The translations under genes were made by a program, and so were the position numbers. From Clostridia bacterium (GTDB lineage: Bacteria; Bacillota; Clostridia; Oscillospirales; CAG-272): a stretch of DNA of 64,000 nt. Under the pieces are notes generated by a model. That model saw only the letters and a program-made list of their open reading frames with translations. It did not search any database and was not told where the DNA came from. Positions within the stretch are counted from its first letter, which is position 1, and each line of letters starts with the position of its first letter. This document shows, one piece after another, positions 27,002-34,800 of this stretch. Location of the stretch: positions 74,035 to 138,034 of the forward strand of contig JAFVQU010000011.1 of the NCBI GenBank assembly GCA_017504625.1, given 5' to 3'.

Positions 27002-27108
27002 AAGATGCCGACAGCAATATTTACATATCCATTTCTCCCATAGGGAGAGCTGCCCGTTAAGCAGAAGACGAGCGGAGTGAAAGGCCCGCATGGTGTAAAC
27101 GGCATCTT
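27002..27108 (+). ncRNA. Y-RNA-like unit 2 with tRNA-like arms
   Basis: The stem AAGATGCC pairs with GGCATCTT (27101-27108), and the box reads GACAGCAA. Arms are TCTCCC/GGGAGA (27034-27048), then CTGC/GCAG with a 7-nt loop CCGTTAA (27050-27064), then GCGG/CCGC (27072-27089). The last arm shares GCGGAGTGAAA with unit 6. The preceding and following bases keep the AAAG...CTTG frame. Confidence 0.78.
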
Positions 27109-27116
27109 GTAATATA

Positions 27117-27199
27117 AAGGCGCGTACTGCAATTCAAAGGTCGGCAAAAGTCTTCTAAGCTTTATAGCCATGCGCATTTGCGCACATATACCGCGCCTT
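27117..27199 (+). ncRNA. Y-RNA-like unit 3
   Basis: The stem AAGGCGCG pairs with CGCGCCTT (27192-27199). The box is diverged, TACTGCAA. A small hairpin TGCGCATTTGCGCA lies near 27170-27183. A tRNA-like set of arms is not evident. Confidence 0.7.
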
Positions 27200-27236
27200 G
27201 CTTACGAGTATAAGCGCGTTCGCGATATACTATATA

Positions 27237-27354
27237 AAGATACGAACAGCAAACAAAAGCCATGACATTTTTGAAAAATGATATAAGCGAAGGCGAGGGT
27301 TCCTGTCTTGAAAACAGGCCAACCTTAGCCGAGGAACTTAAAAAATCGTATCTT
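27237..27354 (+). ncRNA. Y-RNA-like unit 4 with anticodon-like arm
   Basis: The stem AAGATACG pairs with CGTATCTT (27347-27354), and the box reads AACAGCAA. CCTGT/ACAGG with loop CTTGAAA (27302-27318) is an exact anticodon-arm shape, with anticodon position UGA. It sits on a longer stem formed by GGCGAGGGTT and AACCTTAGCC. Another hairpin (CATTTT/AAAATG) lies near 27265-27280. At 118 nt it is the longest unit. Confidence 0.78.
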
Positions 27355-27359
27355 GAAAA

Positions 27360-27511
27360 TACACCGTTATAATTTTTAGACGAGGGTGCTGAACATTCAC
27401 TGACGGTGTATGACACCGTTATATTCCCCAGCCTCGCTTGCTGGGCAATCACTGGCGGTGTAACACCGCTATATTATCCCGTCTTGCTAACGGGACTATC
27501 ACTGGCGGTGT
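27360..27511 (+). repeat. three tandem 50-nt hairpins with ACACCG/CGGTGT stems
   Basis: Copies at 27360-27410, 27413-27461 and 27463-27511. Each begins (T)ACACCGYTATA and ends TCACTGRCGGTGT(A), so the ends pair. The inside differs: copies 2 and 3 have inner stems CCCAG/CTGGG and TCCCGT/ACGGGA with unrelated sequences. The period is 50-52 nt. They separate units 4 and 5 and form a second RNA family within the array. Confidence 0.75.
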
Positions 27512-27518
27512 ATTTCTA

Positions 27519-27598
27519 AAGACGCATACAGCAAACGGACTTGTCAGGTAAGTTCTGACCCGCGCCGCATGGCTGCGAAATTCATGAAAATGCGTCTT
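27519..27598 (+). ncRNA. Y-RNA-like unit 5 with anticodon-like arm
   Basis: The stem AAGACGCA pairs with TGCGTCTT (27591-27598), and the box reads TACAGCAA. GTCAG/CTGAC with a 7-nt loop GTAAGTT (27543-27559) is anticodon-arm-like, with U at the second loop place. It is followed by a GCC/GGC hairpin. Confidence 0.76.
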
Positions 27599-27600
27599 GA

Positions 27601-27651
27601 GCATCGCAGATATGCAGACGAATGTTGCCGTTGTTAGCATATCTGCGGTGC
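27601..27651 (+). ncRNA. structured RNA hairpin between units 5 and 6
   Basis: GCATCGCAGATATGC (27601-27615) pairs with GCATATCTGCGGTGC (27637-27651) over 15 positions with one G-T pair, around a 21-nt loop. It lacks the ACAGCAA box. Confidence 0.55.
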
Positions 27652-27670
27652 AACCAAATAATTTGTCATA

Positions 27671-27780
27671 AAGATGCACACAAACAGCAATAAAACCTGC
27701 TCTTTAGTCCCTTGAGGGACGCTTGCTTTCGGGGCAAGAGGCGCGGAGTGAAATTCTCCGTATGAGCTATGATGCATCTT
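27671..27780 (+). ncRNA. Y-RNA-like unit 6, cloverleaf-like tRNA mimic
   Basis: The stem AAGATGCA pairs with TGCATCTT (27773-27780), and the box AACAGCAA comes after four extra bases. Three arms stand in tRNA order: GTCCC/GGGAC (27707-27720); CTTGC/GCAAG with 7-nt loop TTTCGGG, anticodon position UCG (27722-27738); and CGGAG/CTCCG with 7-nt loop TGAAATT (27744-27760). The T-loop lacks TTC, so it would not be a normal tRNA. Confidence 0.82.
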
Positions 27781-27787
27781 GTTATAA

Positions 27788-27864
27788 AAGGCGCAGACAG
27801 CAATGTAATAAGCTGACGAACGGGGAGGAGCAATCCGACACTGATCGATGAAAAAATGCGCCTT
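27788..27864 (+). ncRNA. Y-RNA-like unit 7 (short)
   Basis: The stem AAGGCGCA pairs with TGCGCCTT (27857-27864), the same sequence as in unit 1, and the box reads GACAGCAA. At 77 nt it is the shortest. The inside shows no clear cloverleaf. Confidence 0.74.
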
Positions 27865-27870
27865 GTTATA

Positions 27871-27939
27871 TGGAGGGCAGTTTCTGCGAGAATGCAAGAG
27901 TAGATCTCTTGAGGGGAGGTTCACGGCCTCCGCCCTCCA
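27871..27939 (+). ncRNA. tRNA-shaped element between units 7 and 8
   Basis: TGGAGGGC (27871-27878) pairs with GCCCTCCA (27932-27939) like an acceptor stem. CAAGA/TCTTG with loop GTAGATC (27895-27911) is anticodon-arm-like (AGA). GGAGG/CCTCC with loop TTCACGG (27915-27931) abuts the acceptor exactly as a T-arm does. The D-arm is only TTCT/AGAA, there is no D-loop GG, and A58 is C. It is a degenerate tRNA or a mimic. Confidence 0.68.
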
Positions 27940-27945
27940 CACAAA

Positions 27946-28042
27946 AAGGCACCAACAGCAATTGTTGAATAGCTTAGTTGGTTAAAGCAGAGGACTGAAA
28001 ATCCTCGTACGCGAGTTCGACTCTTGCATCAAACGGTGCCTT
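27946..28042 (+). ncRNA. Y-RNA-like unit 8 carrying a tRNA-Phe-like module
   Basis: The stem AAGGCACC pairs with GGTGCCTT (28035-28042), and the box reads AACAGCAA. Inside is an almost complete tRNA body: D-arm GCTT/AAGC (27972-27988), anticodon arm GAGGA/TCCTC with loop CTGAAAA, anticodon GAA (27990-28006), and T-arm GCGAG/CTTGC with TTCGACT (28011-28027). The acceptor (TGTTGAA at 27963 with ATCAAAC at 28028) forms only four pairs. The RNA ends in the Y-type outer stem instead. A tRNA finder could misreport this as tRNA-Phe. Confidence 0.85.
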
Positions 28043-28081
28043 GTATTAAAGAAAAATTTATCACGAAAAGGAGTGAGCTTA

Positions 28082-29539
28082 ATGTTAGAATATTTGAAGA
28101 ATGAAGCAAACAAGACTTATACCGAAAACGGTGCGGCAACCTATGCCACCACGAATTCAGATTGTCTTGATCTCTTTGCAACTATCGGCGCTTTGCGCAG
28201 AGAAAGCGAGAGCGAGATAATTACACGTTTTATCCGCGCATACAGCGAAAACAGAGATATAGCAATGAAGCTCCTCTTTTTCGCAAGAGATATCCGCGGC
28301 GGACTTGGCGAGCGCCGTGTTTTCAAGGTAATTCTCGGCTGGCTCGCGGAAAATGAGCCTGCAACTCTTCGCAAGAATATTGAATTCGTTGCAGAATACG
28401 GTCGCTTTGACGATCTTCTCGTGCTTATGAATACCCCCTGCGAGAAGGATATGCTTGAGGTTTTACATAAGCAGTTTTTGAGTGACGTAAAGGCACTCAA
28501 GGAGGGAGGCGAGGTCTCGCTTCTCGCAAAGTGGTTGCCCTCGGTAAATGCGTCGAACAAGGAAACGGTTTTGTGTGCGAAAAGAATTGCAAAATACTTT
28601 GGCATGAACGACGCAAGCTATCGCAAGGCTCTCGTTGCTCTCCGCGCGCATATTCGCATCATCGAAAACAATTTGCGCGAGAAGGATTATACCTTTGACT
28701 ACTCAAAGCAGCCCTCAAAGGCTATGTATAAATACCGCAAGGCGTTTATCCGCAACGACGGAGAGAGATACGGCGAGTTTATAAGTAAAGTGTCAAGCGG
28801 AGAGGTAAATCTTAATGCAAAAACACTGATGCCCTACGAAATAATTACCCCCTTTTTCAACGGTGGTGTCAGTGACGAGGAAAGAGCCGCGATCAATGCT
28901 ACCTGGCTTTCTCAGGAGGACTTCGGTAACAACGAAAATGCGATTGCTGTAATAGATGGCTCGGGATCAATGTACGGCTGGGGAAATCCCAAGCCCATTA
29001 CGGTTGCCCTCTCGCTCGGTATCTATTTTGCCGAGAGGAATACGGGTGCGTTCAAAAATCACTTTATCACCTTCTCAACCAACCCTAAGCTTGTTGAGAT
29101 AAAGGGTGAGGATATTCTTGATAAGGCTCGTTACTGCAGTAGCTTTAACGAGATCGCTAATACCAATATCCAAAAGGTGTTTGAGCTGATTCTTAATACG
29201 GCAAAGAAAAATCACGTGCCTCAGGATGAGCTTCCTCAAAAGATCTATATCATCTCGGATATGGAATTTGACTATTGCACAAACGATGCATCCTTGACCA
29301 ATTTTGAGTATGCGAAGAAGCTCTTTGAGAACGCAGGCTACAAATTACCCGACATCGTTTTCTGGAACGTGGCGAGTCGCAACCGTCAACAGCCCGTCAC
29401 CAAGAACGAGCAGGGAGTAGCTCTCGTTTCGGGATTTACGCCCAGACTCTTTTCAATGGTAGCGGGTGGCAAACTGAATCCTTACGCATTTATGCTTGAG
29501 GTGGTAGAGAGCGAGAGATACGCTAAAATTGTAGCATAA
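28082..29539 (+). CDS. Ro60-like RNA-binding protein (TROVE/DUF2828 type with vWA domain)
   Basis: 485 aa from ATG 28082, 8 nt after AAGGAG; a GTG at 28073 is inside that ribosome site. The N-terminal about 280 residues are helical repeats with LLFFARDIRGGLGERRVFKVIL and PSKAMYKYRKAF, blocks of the DUF2828/TROVE group. A vWA domain follows, with MIDAS DGSGS near residue 295 and ISDMEFDYC later. Ro-type proteins form rings that bind Y RNAs and damaged or misfolded RNAs. The gene starts 40 nt after RNA unit 8, the arrangement expected for a Ro protein and its Y RNAs. Confidence 0.87.
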   Translation: MLEYLKNEANKTYTENGAATYATTNSDCLDLFATIGALRRESESEIITRFIRAYSENRDIAMKLLFFARDIRGGLGERRVFKVILGWLAENEPATLRKNIEFVAEYGRFDDLLVLMNTPCEKDMLEVLHKQFLSDVKALKEGGEVSLLAKWLPSVNASNKETVLCAKRIAKYFGMNDASYRKALVALRAHIRIIENNLREKDYTFDYSKQPSKAMYKYRKAFIRNDGERYGEFISKVSSGEVNLNAKTLMPYEIITPFFNGGVSDEERAAINATWLSQEDFGNNENAIAVIDGSGSMYGWGNPKPITVALSLGIYFAERNTGAFKNHFITFSTNPKLVEIKGEDILDKARYCSSFNEIANTNIQKVFELILNTAKKNHVPQDELPQKIYIISDMEFDYCTNDASLTNFEYAKKLFENAGYKLPDIVFWNVASRNRQQPVTKNEQGVALVSGFTPRLFSMVAGGKLNPYAFMLEVVESERYAKIVA

Positions 29540-29546
29540 ATATTTT

Positions 29547-29576
29547 AAGGGGGCATGATGCCCCCTTTGTTTTTTG
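29547..29576 (+). terminator. intrinsic terminator after the Ro-like gene
   Basis: AAGGGGGCA (29547-29555) pairs with TGCCCCCTT (29559-29567), 3-nt loop, followed by TGTTTTTT. Confidence 0.9.
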
Positions 29577-29589
29577 AAAGGAGAATGAA

Positions 29590-30270
29590 ATGGAATTAAA
29601 AATTAACGACGGTTTGTATGCGCTATGCGCGAGAACTGATATTTACATTCAAGAAATAGAAGAATATATTGAGATGCACAAGATAAGTCCTGATGAAATA
29701 TCATATACTGCCACAATGCTCGTTGAAAGATACCAATTTGAAATACAGGATTTCATATTGGAACACGAAAGAAAGCCACTTTCACACGAGCTTGTATGCT
29801 CTAATTGGATAGAGCTGTTTGACCTCTTTATTTCAAAAGGACTTAATCCCAATCTTGTTATAAGTGATAGAGAGGGATCGTGGTATAATATTATGGATGC
29901 GCTTTTCAGTGTGCGAAACGGGGAAATTTCGCTACCAATACTGAAGAAATTGCTGGAGATTGGCGGAAATCCCAATTTAATGCTTTATGATGAAACGTTA
30001 TTTGATAGAGTAGATTTTGAAATTGTTTTTGGCGCTGTTGAGCAGGAAGATAGAGAATTTTATGATATTTGGGTCAAATTCTGGCTTTTACTTATGGGTT
30101 ACGGCGGTAGATTAAGCAATGGACATGATGCATTGAAATTAAAAAACGGAAACTCATATGAAATATTTAAGAATTATGAACGCCTATCGTTCAATCTTGA
30201 ATTCACAAATGAAGATTGGTATATGCATATTTTTTTAAAGGATAGTGGAGAAGAGATCGCATTTTTATAA
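29590..30270 (+). CDS. ankyrin-like repeat protein
   Basis: 226 aa. Two ankyrin-type repeats are visible: LFDLFISKGLNPNLV and, about 60 residues later, ILKKLLEIGGNPNLM. The rest is acidic and soluble, with no signal peptide. The ATG follows AAAGGAGAATGAA. The function is unknown, probably protein binding. It lies behind the terminator of the Ro-like gene and may be an independent single gene. A terminator hairpin begins 20 nt after its stop. Confidence 0.75.
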   Translation: MELKINDGLYALCARTDIYIQEIEEYIEMHKISPDEISYTATMLVERYQFEIQDFILEHERKPLSHELVCSNWIELFDLFISKGLNPNLVISDREGSWYNIMDALFSVRNGEISLPILKKLLEIGGNPNLMLYDETLFDRVDFEIVFGAVEQEDREFYDIWVKFWLLLMGYGGRLSNGHDALKLKNGNSYEIFKNYERLSFNLEFTNEDWYMHIFLKDSGEEIAFL

Positions 30271-30290
30271 GCGGATTAAATATTATGCAG

Positions 30291-30317
30291 AAAAGGTCAG
30301 GGATTTCCTGACCTTTT
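30291..30317. terminator. terminator hairpin, copy 1 of a dispersed repeat
   Basis: AAAAGGTCAGG/CCTGACCTTTT with a 5-nt loop, after the ankyrin-like gene. The ten bases before it (TATTATGCAG) are also shared with copy 2 at 30814. Confidence 0.88.
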
Positions 30318-30418
30318 GTATGAATAAATCACTTTATAAACTGCTGGATATATTGTTGACATTTATTGATAAAAATGATATGCTTATATTACGTAAGTGT
30401 AAAAAGGGAGTTTGCAAA

Positions 30419-30733
30419 ATGACAAAAATTTATAACAAGCTTGTCCGTGACAGAATACCTGAAATAATTGAAGCATCGGGCGCAAAATGTAATACAAAAA
30501 TTCTGTCCCATGAGGAATATATCAAAATGATCGACGCAAAGCTCGACGAGGAGCTTGCCGAATACCATGCCGATCAAAATATCGAGGAGCTTGCCGATCT
30601 TCTGGAGCTTATCCGCGCCGCCGCCATCGCTCGTGGATATACTCTTGAAGAGCTTGAATCTGTCAGAGTAGAGAAAGCGAAAAAACGCGGAGCGTTCAAT
30701 GATAAAATATTTTTGATTGAGGTTGAGGAATAG
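30419..30733 (+). CDS. MazG-like nucleoside triphosphate pyrophosphohydrolase
   Basis: 104 aa from ATG 30419, preceded by AAAGGGAG; a longer reading from 30245 would cross the terminator at 30291 and the previous gene. YNKLVRDRIPEII is the start of the PRA-PH/MazG-like group. KLDEELAEYHADQNIEELADLLELI carries the EExxE...ExxD metal-binding helices. It should hydrolyse (d)NTPs or related nucleotides to monophosphate and pyrophosphate. These small 'house-cleaning' enzymes occur singly in many Firmicutes and also in phage-defence regions. Confidence 0.88.
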   Translation: MTKIYNKLVRDRIPEIIEASGAKCNTKILSHEEYIKMIDAKLDEELAEYHADQNIEELADLLELIRAAAIARGYTLEELESVRVEKAKKRGAFNDKIFLIEVEE

Positions 30734-30813
30734 TTTGATTATATAGCCGAACTAATTATTTTCTAAAATTCAATACCGTGCCTGCATAACGTCGCAGGCA
30801 TCATATTATGCAG

Positions 30814-30840
30814 AAAAGGTCAGGAATTTCCTGACCTTTT
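30814..30840. terminator. bidirectional terminator hairpin, copy 2
   Basis: AAAAGGTCAGGAA/TTCCTGACCTTTT in the gap between the MazG-like gene (+) and the AraC gene (-), which converge here. A second, weaker hairpin (TGCCTGC/GCAGGCA) sits at 30779-30800. Confidence 0.88.
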
Positions 30841-30890
30841 CTGTTATTTCGGTAATTAAGAATTTGATATTGAAATTGGGGCGTCTATTG

Positions 30891-31685
30891 TTATGTGAAA
30901 TACGTGCTTTGATGCTCTTTTTTGAAGTGTGTAGGCGATAATCCGATTTTGGATTTGAAAACTGACGTTAGATATTGCTGATTTCTAAATCCGCAACGCT
31001 CTGCAATATCTGAAAGGCTGAGGTCAGCGGTTATCAGTAGGTTTTTTGCTATATTTATCCTATGCTCAACAAGATAATCGTGAGGAGTTATACCGCACAC
31101 CTCGGTAAAGATGGAGTGGAAGTAGTTTGGACTTAGATTCACGTCCTTAGCTATATCAGAGAGCTTTATCTGCTCGCAAAAATGCTCTTTTATATAGCTT
31201 TGTGACTGCATAACGATTCGACGCTTGTAGGAGCTTGCTTTTTGAGCACTGTTCGCCTCCTCAAGTATCAAGGAAATATACGTCAGCAGCTTACCCTGCA
31301 ATAAAATCTCGTTGCGCTCTGCATACGTATGGAGCATTATGATTTCATCAAGGAGTGCCAGTGCCTCAAATGAGCGATATACGCGGAAATACTTCGGTGC
31401 CGCTTTAAGCATATCGGCAAGCTTACCCTCGGCGTTAAATTTAACAAATTTTGTTTTAAAGGGAAGCTCACTGTTTCGCACGTCACCGGGCGAGCAAATA
31501 TGCACGTAATTTTTCTTGACGTGATAGATATTATCGTTGAGGAAAATGTTATTTCCTTCTTCAAGGAAGTATTCTATTTCAAAGGTAGTGCAGGTGCGCT
31601 TAGGTGTCATTTTAATTGGCCCGAACGAGTTGCTGTCGAAATATCCGCAGACAAGTCTTGACGGGAGTGTGAATTGATTTGACAT
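30891..31685 (-). CDS. AraC-family transcriptional regulator
   Basis: 264 aa. The N-terminal half is a cupin-like sensing domain (IYHVKKNYVHICSPGDVRNSELPF). The C-terminal 100 residues hold two helix-turn-helix units (IKLSDIAKDVNLSPNYFHSIFTEVCGITPHDYL; SLSDIAERCGFRNQQYLTSVFKSKIGLSPTHFK), the standard AraC DNA-binding domain. It is divergent from the DUF5107 gene at 31814 and most likely activates that sugar-use block in response to a carbohydrate. Confidence 0.93.
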   Translation of the reverse strand: MSNQFTLPSRLVCGYFDSNSFGPIKMTPKRTCTTFEIEYFLEEGNNIFLNDNIYHVKKNYVHICSPGDVRNSELPFKTKFVKFNAEGKLADMLKAAPKYFRVYRSFEALALLDEIIMLHTYAERNEILLQGKLLTYISLILEEANSAQKASSYKRRIVMQSQSYIKEHFCEQIKLSDIAKDVNLSPNYFHSIFTEVCGITPHDYLVEHRINIAKNLLITADLSLSDIAERCGFRNQQYLTSVFKSKIGLSPTHFKKEHQSTYFT

Positions 31686-31734
31686 GTTAACTCCACAATC
31701 GTAAGATTTTATAAAAATACAGTTCCTTTTTGTA

Positions 31735-31763
31735 TTGAAAATGTTAATGTAAGTATCTATAAT
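31735..31763 (+). promoter_or_regulatory. sigma-A promoter of the DUF5107 gene cluster
   Basis: TTGAAA (31735-31740), 17-nt spacer, TATAAT (31758-31763). The start would be near 31770, about 44 nt before the ATG. It lies in the AraC/DUF5107 divergent gap, where the regulator should bind. Confidence 0.85.
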
Positions 31764-31813
31764 TAAAGTATAACACTATATCTATCAAAAGTCAAGTGAA
31801 AGGAAGAATTATT

Positions 31814-34800
31814 ATGAATCAATTAAAAGCAACAGTTACGGTTGAAAAGCTTATTTTGCCGACTTATCTTGAGCCTGCGGCAGAAGAGCTTCCCATGTTT
31901 GCAGAAAACAGAGTTCACCAGCGTTCAAGCGGCGATCCCTATCCTAACAAAATCGTTTCCGCAGTTGACCGCGTAAATCGCGTTGACAAGGAGTACACTA
32001 TCGTAGTTCTTGAGAACGATTACGTAAGAATTGAGGTTCTCCCCGAGATAGGCGGCAGAGTATACAGCGCACTCGATAAGACCACGGGATACGATTTCTT
32101 CTACAAGCAGCACGTTATCAAGCCCGCGCTTATCGGCGTGCTTGGCTCCTGGGTTTCAGGCGGCGTTGAGTTCAACTGGCCATTCCACCACCGCGCATCC
32201 GGCTACATGCCCTGTGACTACGCCGTTGAGGAATATCCCGACGGAAGTGTTGCATGCCATCTTTCTGAGCATGATCCCATTGACAGAATGAAGGGAATGG
32301 TAAGCATCGTGCTTAAGCCTGACGCGAAGTATTTTGAAACCAGAATGCGCCTCTACAACCGTACCGATACAAGACACTCGTTCTTGTGGTGGGAAAATGC
32401 GGCAGTTCCGGTTGACGAGAACTACCAGATCTTCTTCCCTCAGGACGTAACGTACGTTAACTTCCACTACCTCAAGTCGCGCATAACATTCCCCGTAGCC
32501 GCTAACGGCGTGTTCAACGGTATTCCAATGCAGGAGGCAAGAGATATCTCCTGGCACAAGAATACTAAGGAGGCGACATCTTACTTTGCAACCGCATCTG
32601 ACTACGACTTCTTCGGTGGCTACGACCACGCAAAGAAGTGCGGTGTAGTACATATCGGTGACCACCACATCTCTCCCGGTAAGAAGATGTTTACCTGGGC
32701 ATATAACCAGCTTTCAAAGTCTTGGGAAAATGCGCTTACCGATACTGACGGTCAGTATGCAGAGCTTATGGCAGGTTCTTATTCCGATAACCAGCCTAAC
32801 TTCTCTTGGCTCGCTCCTTATGAGACCAAGGAGTTCTCTCAGTACTGGTATCCTATCTCCGAGATCGGTGTTCCTACCTTTGCTAACCTCGATTGCGCGC
32901 TTCGCATTGATCATGAGGCAGGCAAACTTCTCGTTCAGCCTTGTAGCGTATACGAGAATGCACAGGTAAAGGTTTACGATAACAATAACGTTTACCTCTG
33001 CGAAACGGTTACTCTTACTCCCGATAAGTGCGTTTCCTTCGAGCTTGCAAATCTTCCCGAGTATGTTTCCGTTGTGGTTGTTGCAGCTAACGGTAAGACC
33101 GTTGCTAAGTATACAGAGCAGAAGTTTGACGAGCATAATATGCCCGAGCCCATCACCGATATGCCCGTTGCAGAGAACATGAACTCCGCACAGGATCTTT
33201 ACATTGCAGGCGTTCACGTAGATCAGTACAGAGATCCCGCTGTAAAGCCCGACGCATATTGGAGAAGAGCACTTCAGCGCGACAGACGTCATATTCCTTC
33301 GCTTATTGCTATGGCTTCCTACGAGCTTTCGAACGCAAGATTTGACGAGGCAAAGAAGTACGCAGAAAGAGCAATCGCAGAGCTTACCACGTACAACACC
33401 CGCACCGAGAGCGGCGAGGCATACTATGTTTACGCGCAGATCCTCGAGGCTTGCGGCGAATTCAAGAAGGCATACGACTTCTACTATAAGGCAGCATACG
33501 CTGCAGACGCTATTGCAAAGGCAATGACAAGAATTGCACTTCTTGACATCAGACTTTGTGATTACGTTGAGGCTGAAAGACACGCAAACTGGGCACTTGA
33601 CTACGGCAGAAACAACTCGCTTGCAACCGCGGCTCTTATCATTGCTCTTAAGGAGCAGGGTAGAGCTGACGAGGCGGATAAGATTGCAAAGGCACAGCTT
33701 GCCGAGGACACTCTCGATCACCTTACTCGTTACATCAGCGGTTGTGAGGACTTCTACGGTGTTCTTTGGAGCGATCCTGCCGAGACCTGCCTTGACCTTG
33801 CAAGCGACCTTGACATTATGGGCAGATACGAAGATGCTCTCGCGCTTCTCGAGGGACTCTGTTCCGCTTGCCCCGATAGCCGCATAAAGATGGTTTACTA
33901 CGCACTCGCTCACTTTGCACAGAAGTGCGGTAAGGATAACGCAAAGTACCTCGCTGAAGCAGTAAATGCTCCCGTTGGTAAGGCATATCCCTCTCGTCTT
34001 TTCGAGATGCAGATTCTTGAGGCGCAGGATAGCGCAGATGCAAAGCTTATGCTTGGTTGCATCCTCTACCACAAGCGTCAGTATGAAAAGGCAGCGGCTC
34101 TCTTTGAGGCATGCCCCGATTCCTATATCGCAAAGCGTAACCTCGCTGTTGCATATTATAGCCACTTGGGCCGCCACGAAGAAGCAAAGGCTCTTATGCT
34201 CTCCCTCGTAGCAGAAAGACCCAATGACGGCGAGCTTCTTTACGAAACCGTTGTTCTTCTTAATAAGATGGGCTGTCCCGCAAGCGAAAAGATCGACCTT
34301 ATCCTTGCTAACAACGGAAAGCGTGAGGACATTCGCGTTGAGCTTGCAAAGGCATACAACCAGAACGGTCAGTATGATGAGGCAATAAACACACTTATGG
34401 AAAATGACTTCGTTCCTTGTGAGGGCGGTGAGCACGCGATCGCTGACCAGTATATGTACGCATATCTCTGCAAGGGAATTAACGAAATGAAGGCTGGCAA
34501 CTTTGAGGCGGCTCTTGAGCTTCTTATATTTGGTCAGGTTCTTCCTCAGAGCCTTGGCGCTGGTATCTGGAACCACTGCAAGTATATTCCTATGCGCTAC
34601 CGCGCGGCACTTTGCCTTGAGGCACTTGGCAGACAGGCAGAGGCAGAGGAGATCTATCGTTACATCGCAACAACCGAGATCGAGTACTTCTCCAACATGC
34701 ACCTCCCCGAGCTTCCTTACTATCAGGCACTTTCCTACGACAGACTTGGAGAGAGCTTCAAGGCACGTAGCCTTATCACCAAGTACAGAAGAGCTTGGAG

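Noticed and set aside
27360-27511. A CRISPR array
   Set aside because: Only three units, repeats pair with themselves across a variable interior instead of alternating with spacers, and no cas gene is near.
26872-27942. Several 76-102-codon minus-strand frames in the RNA array
   Set aside because: They have no ribosome sites or known domains, and the RNA structure explains the sequence better.
27963-28034. A functional tRNA-Phe(GAA) gene
   Set aside because: The acceptor stem pairs at only four of seven positions, no CCA is encoded and the outer ends form the array's own stem. I treat it as a tRNA-like module of RNA unit 8.
30245-30418. 58-residue N-terminal extension of the MazG-like protein
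   Set aside because: It would cross the previous gene's stop and a terminator; the ATG at 30419 has a ribosome site and gives the normal family length.
32158-32668. 170-codon minus-strand frame opposite the DUF5107 domain
   Set aside because: Antisense shadow of a highly biased gene.
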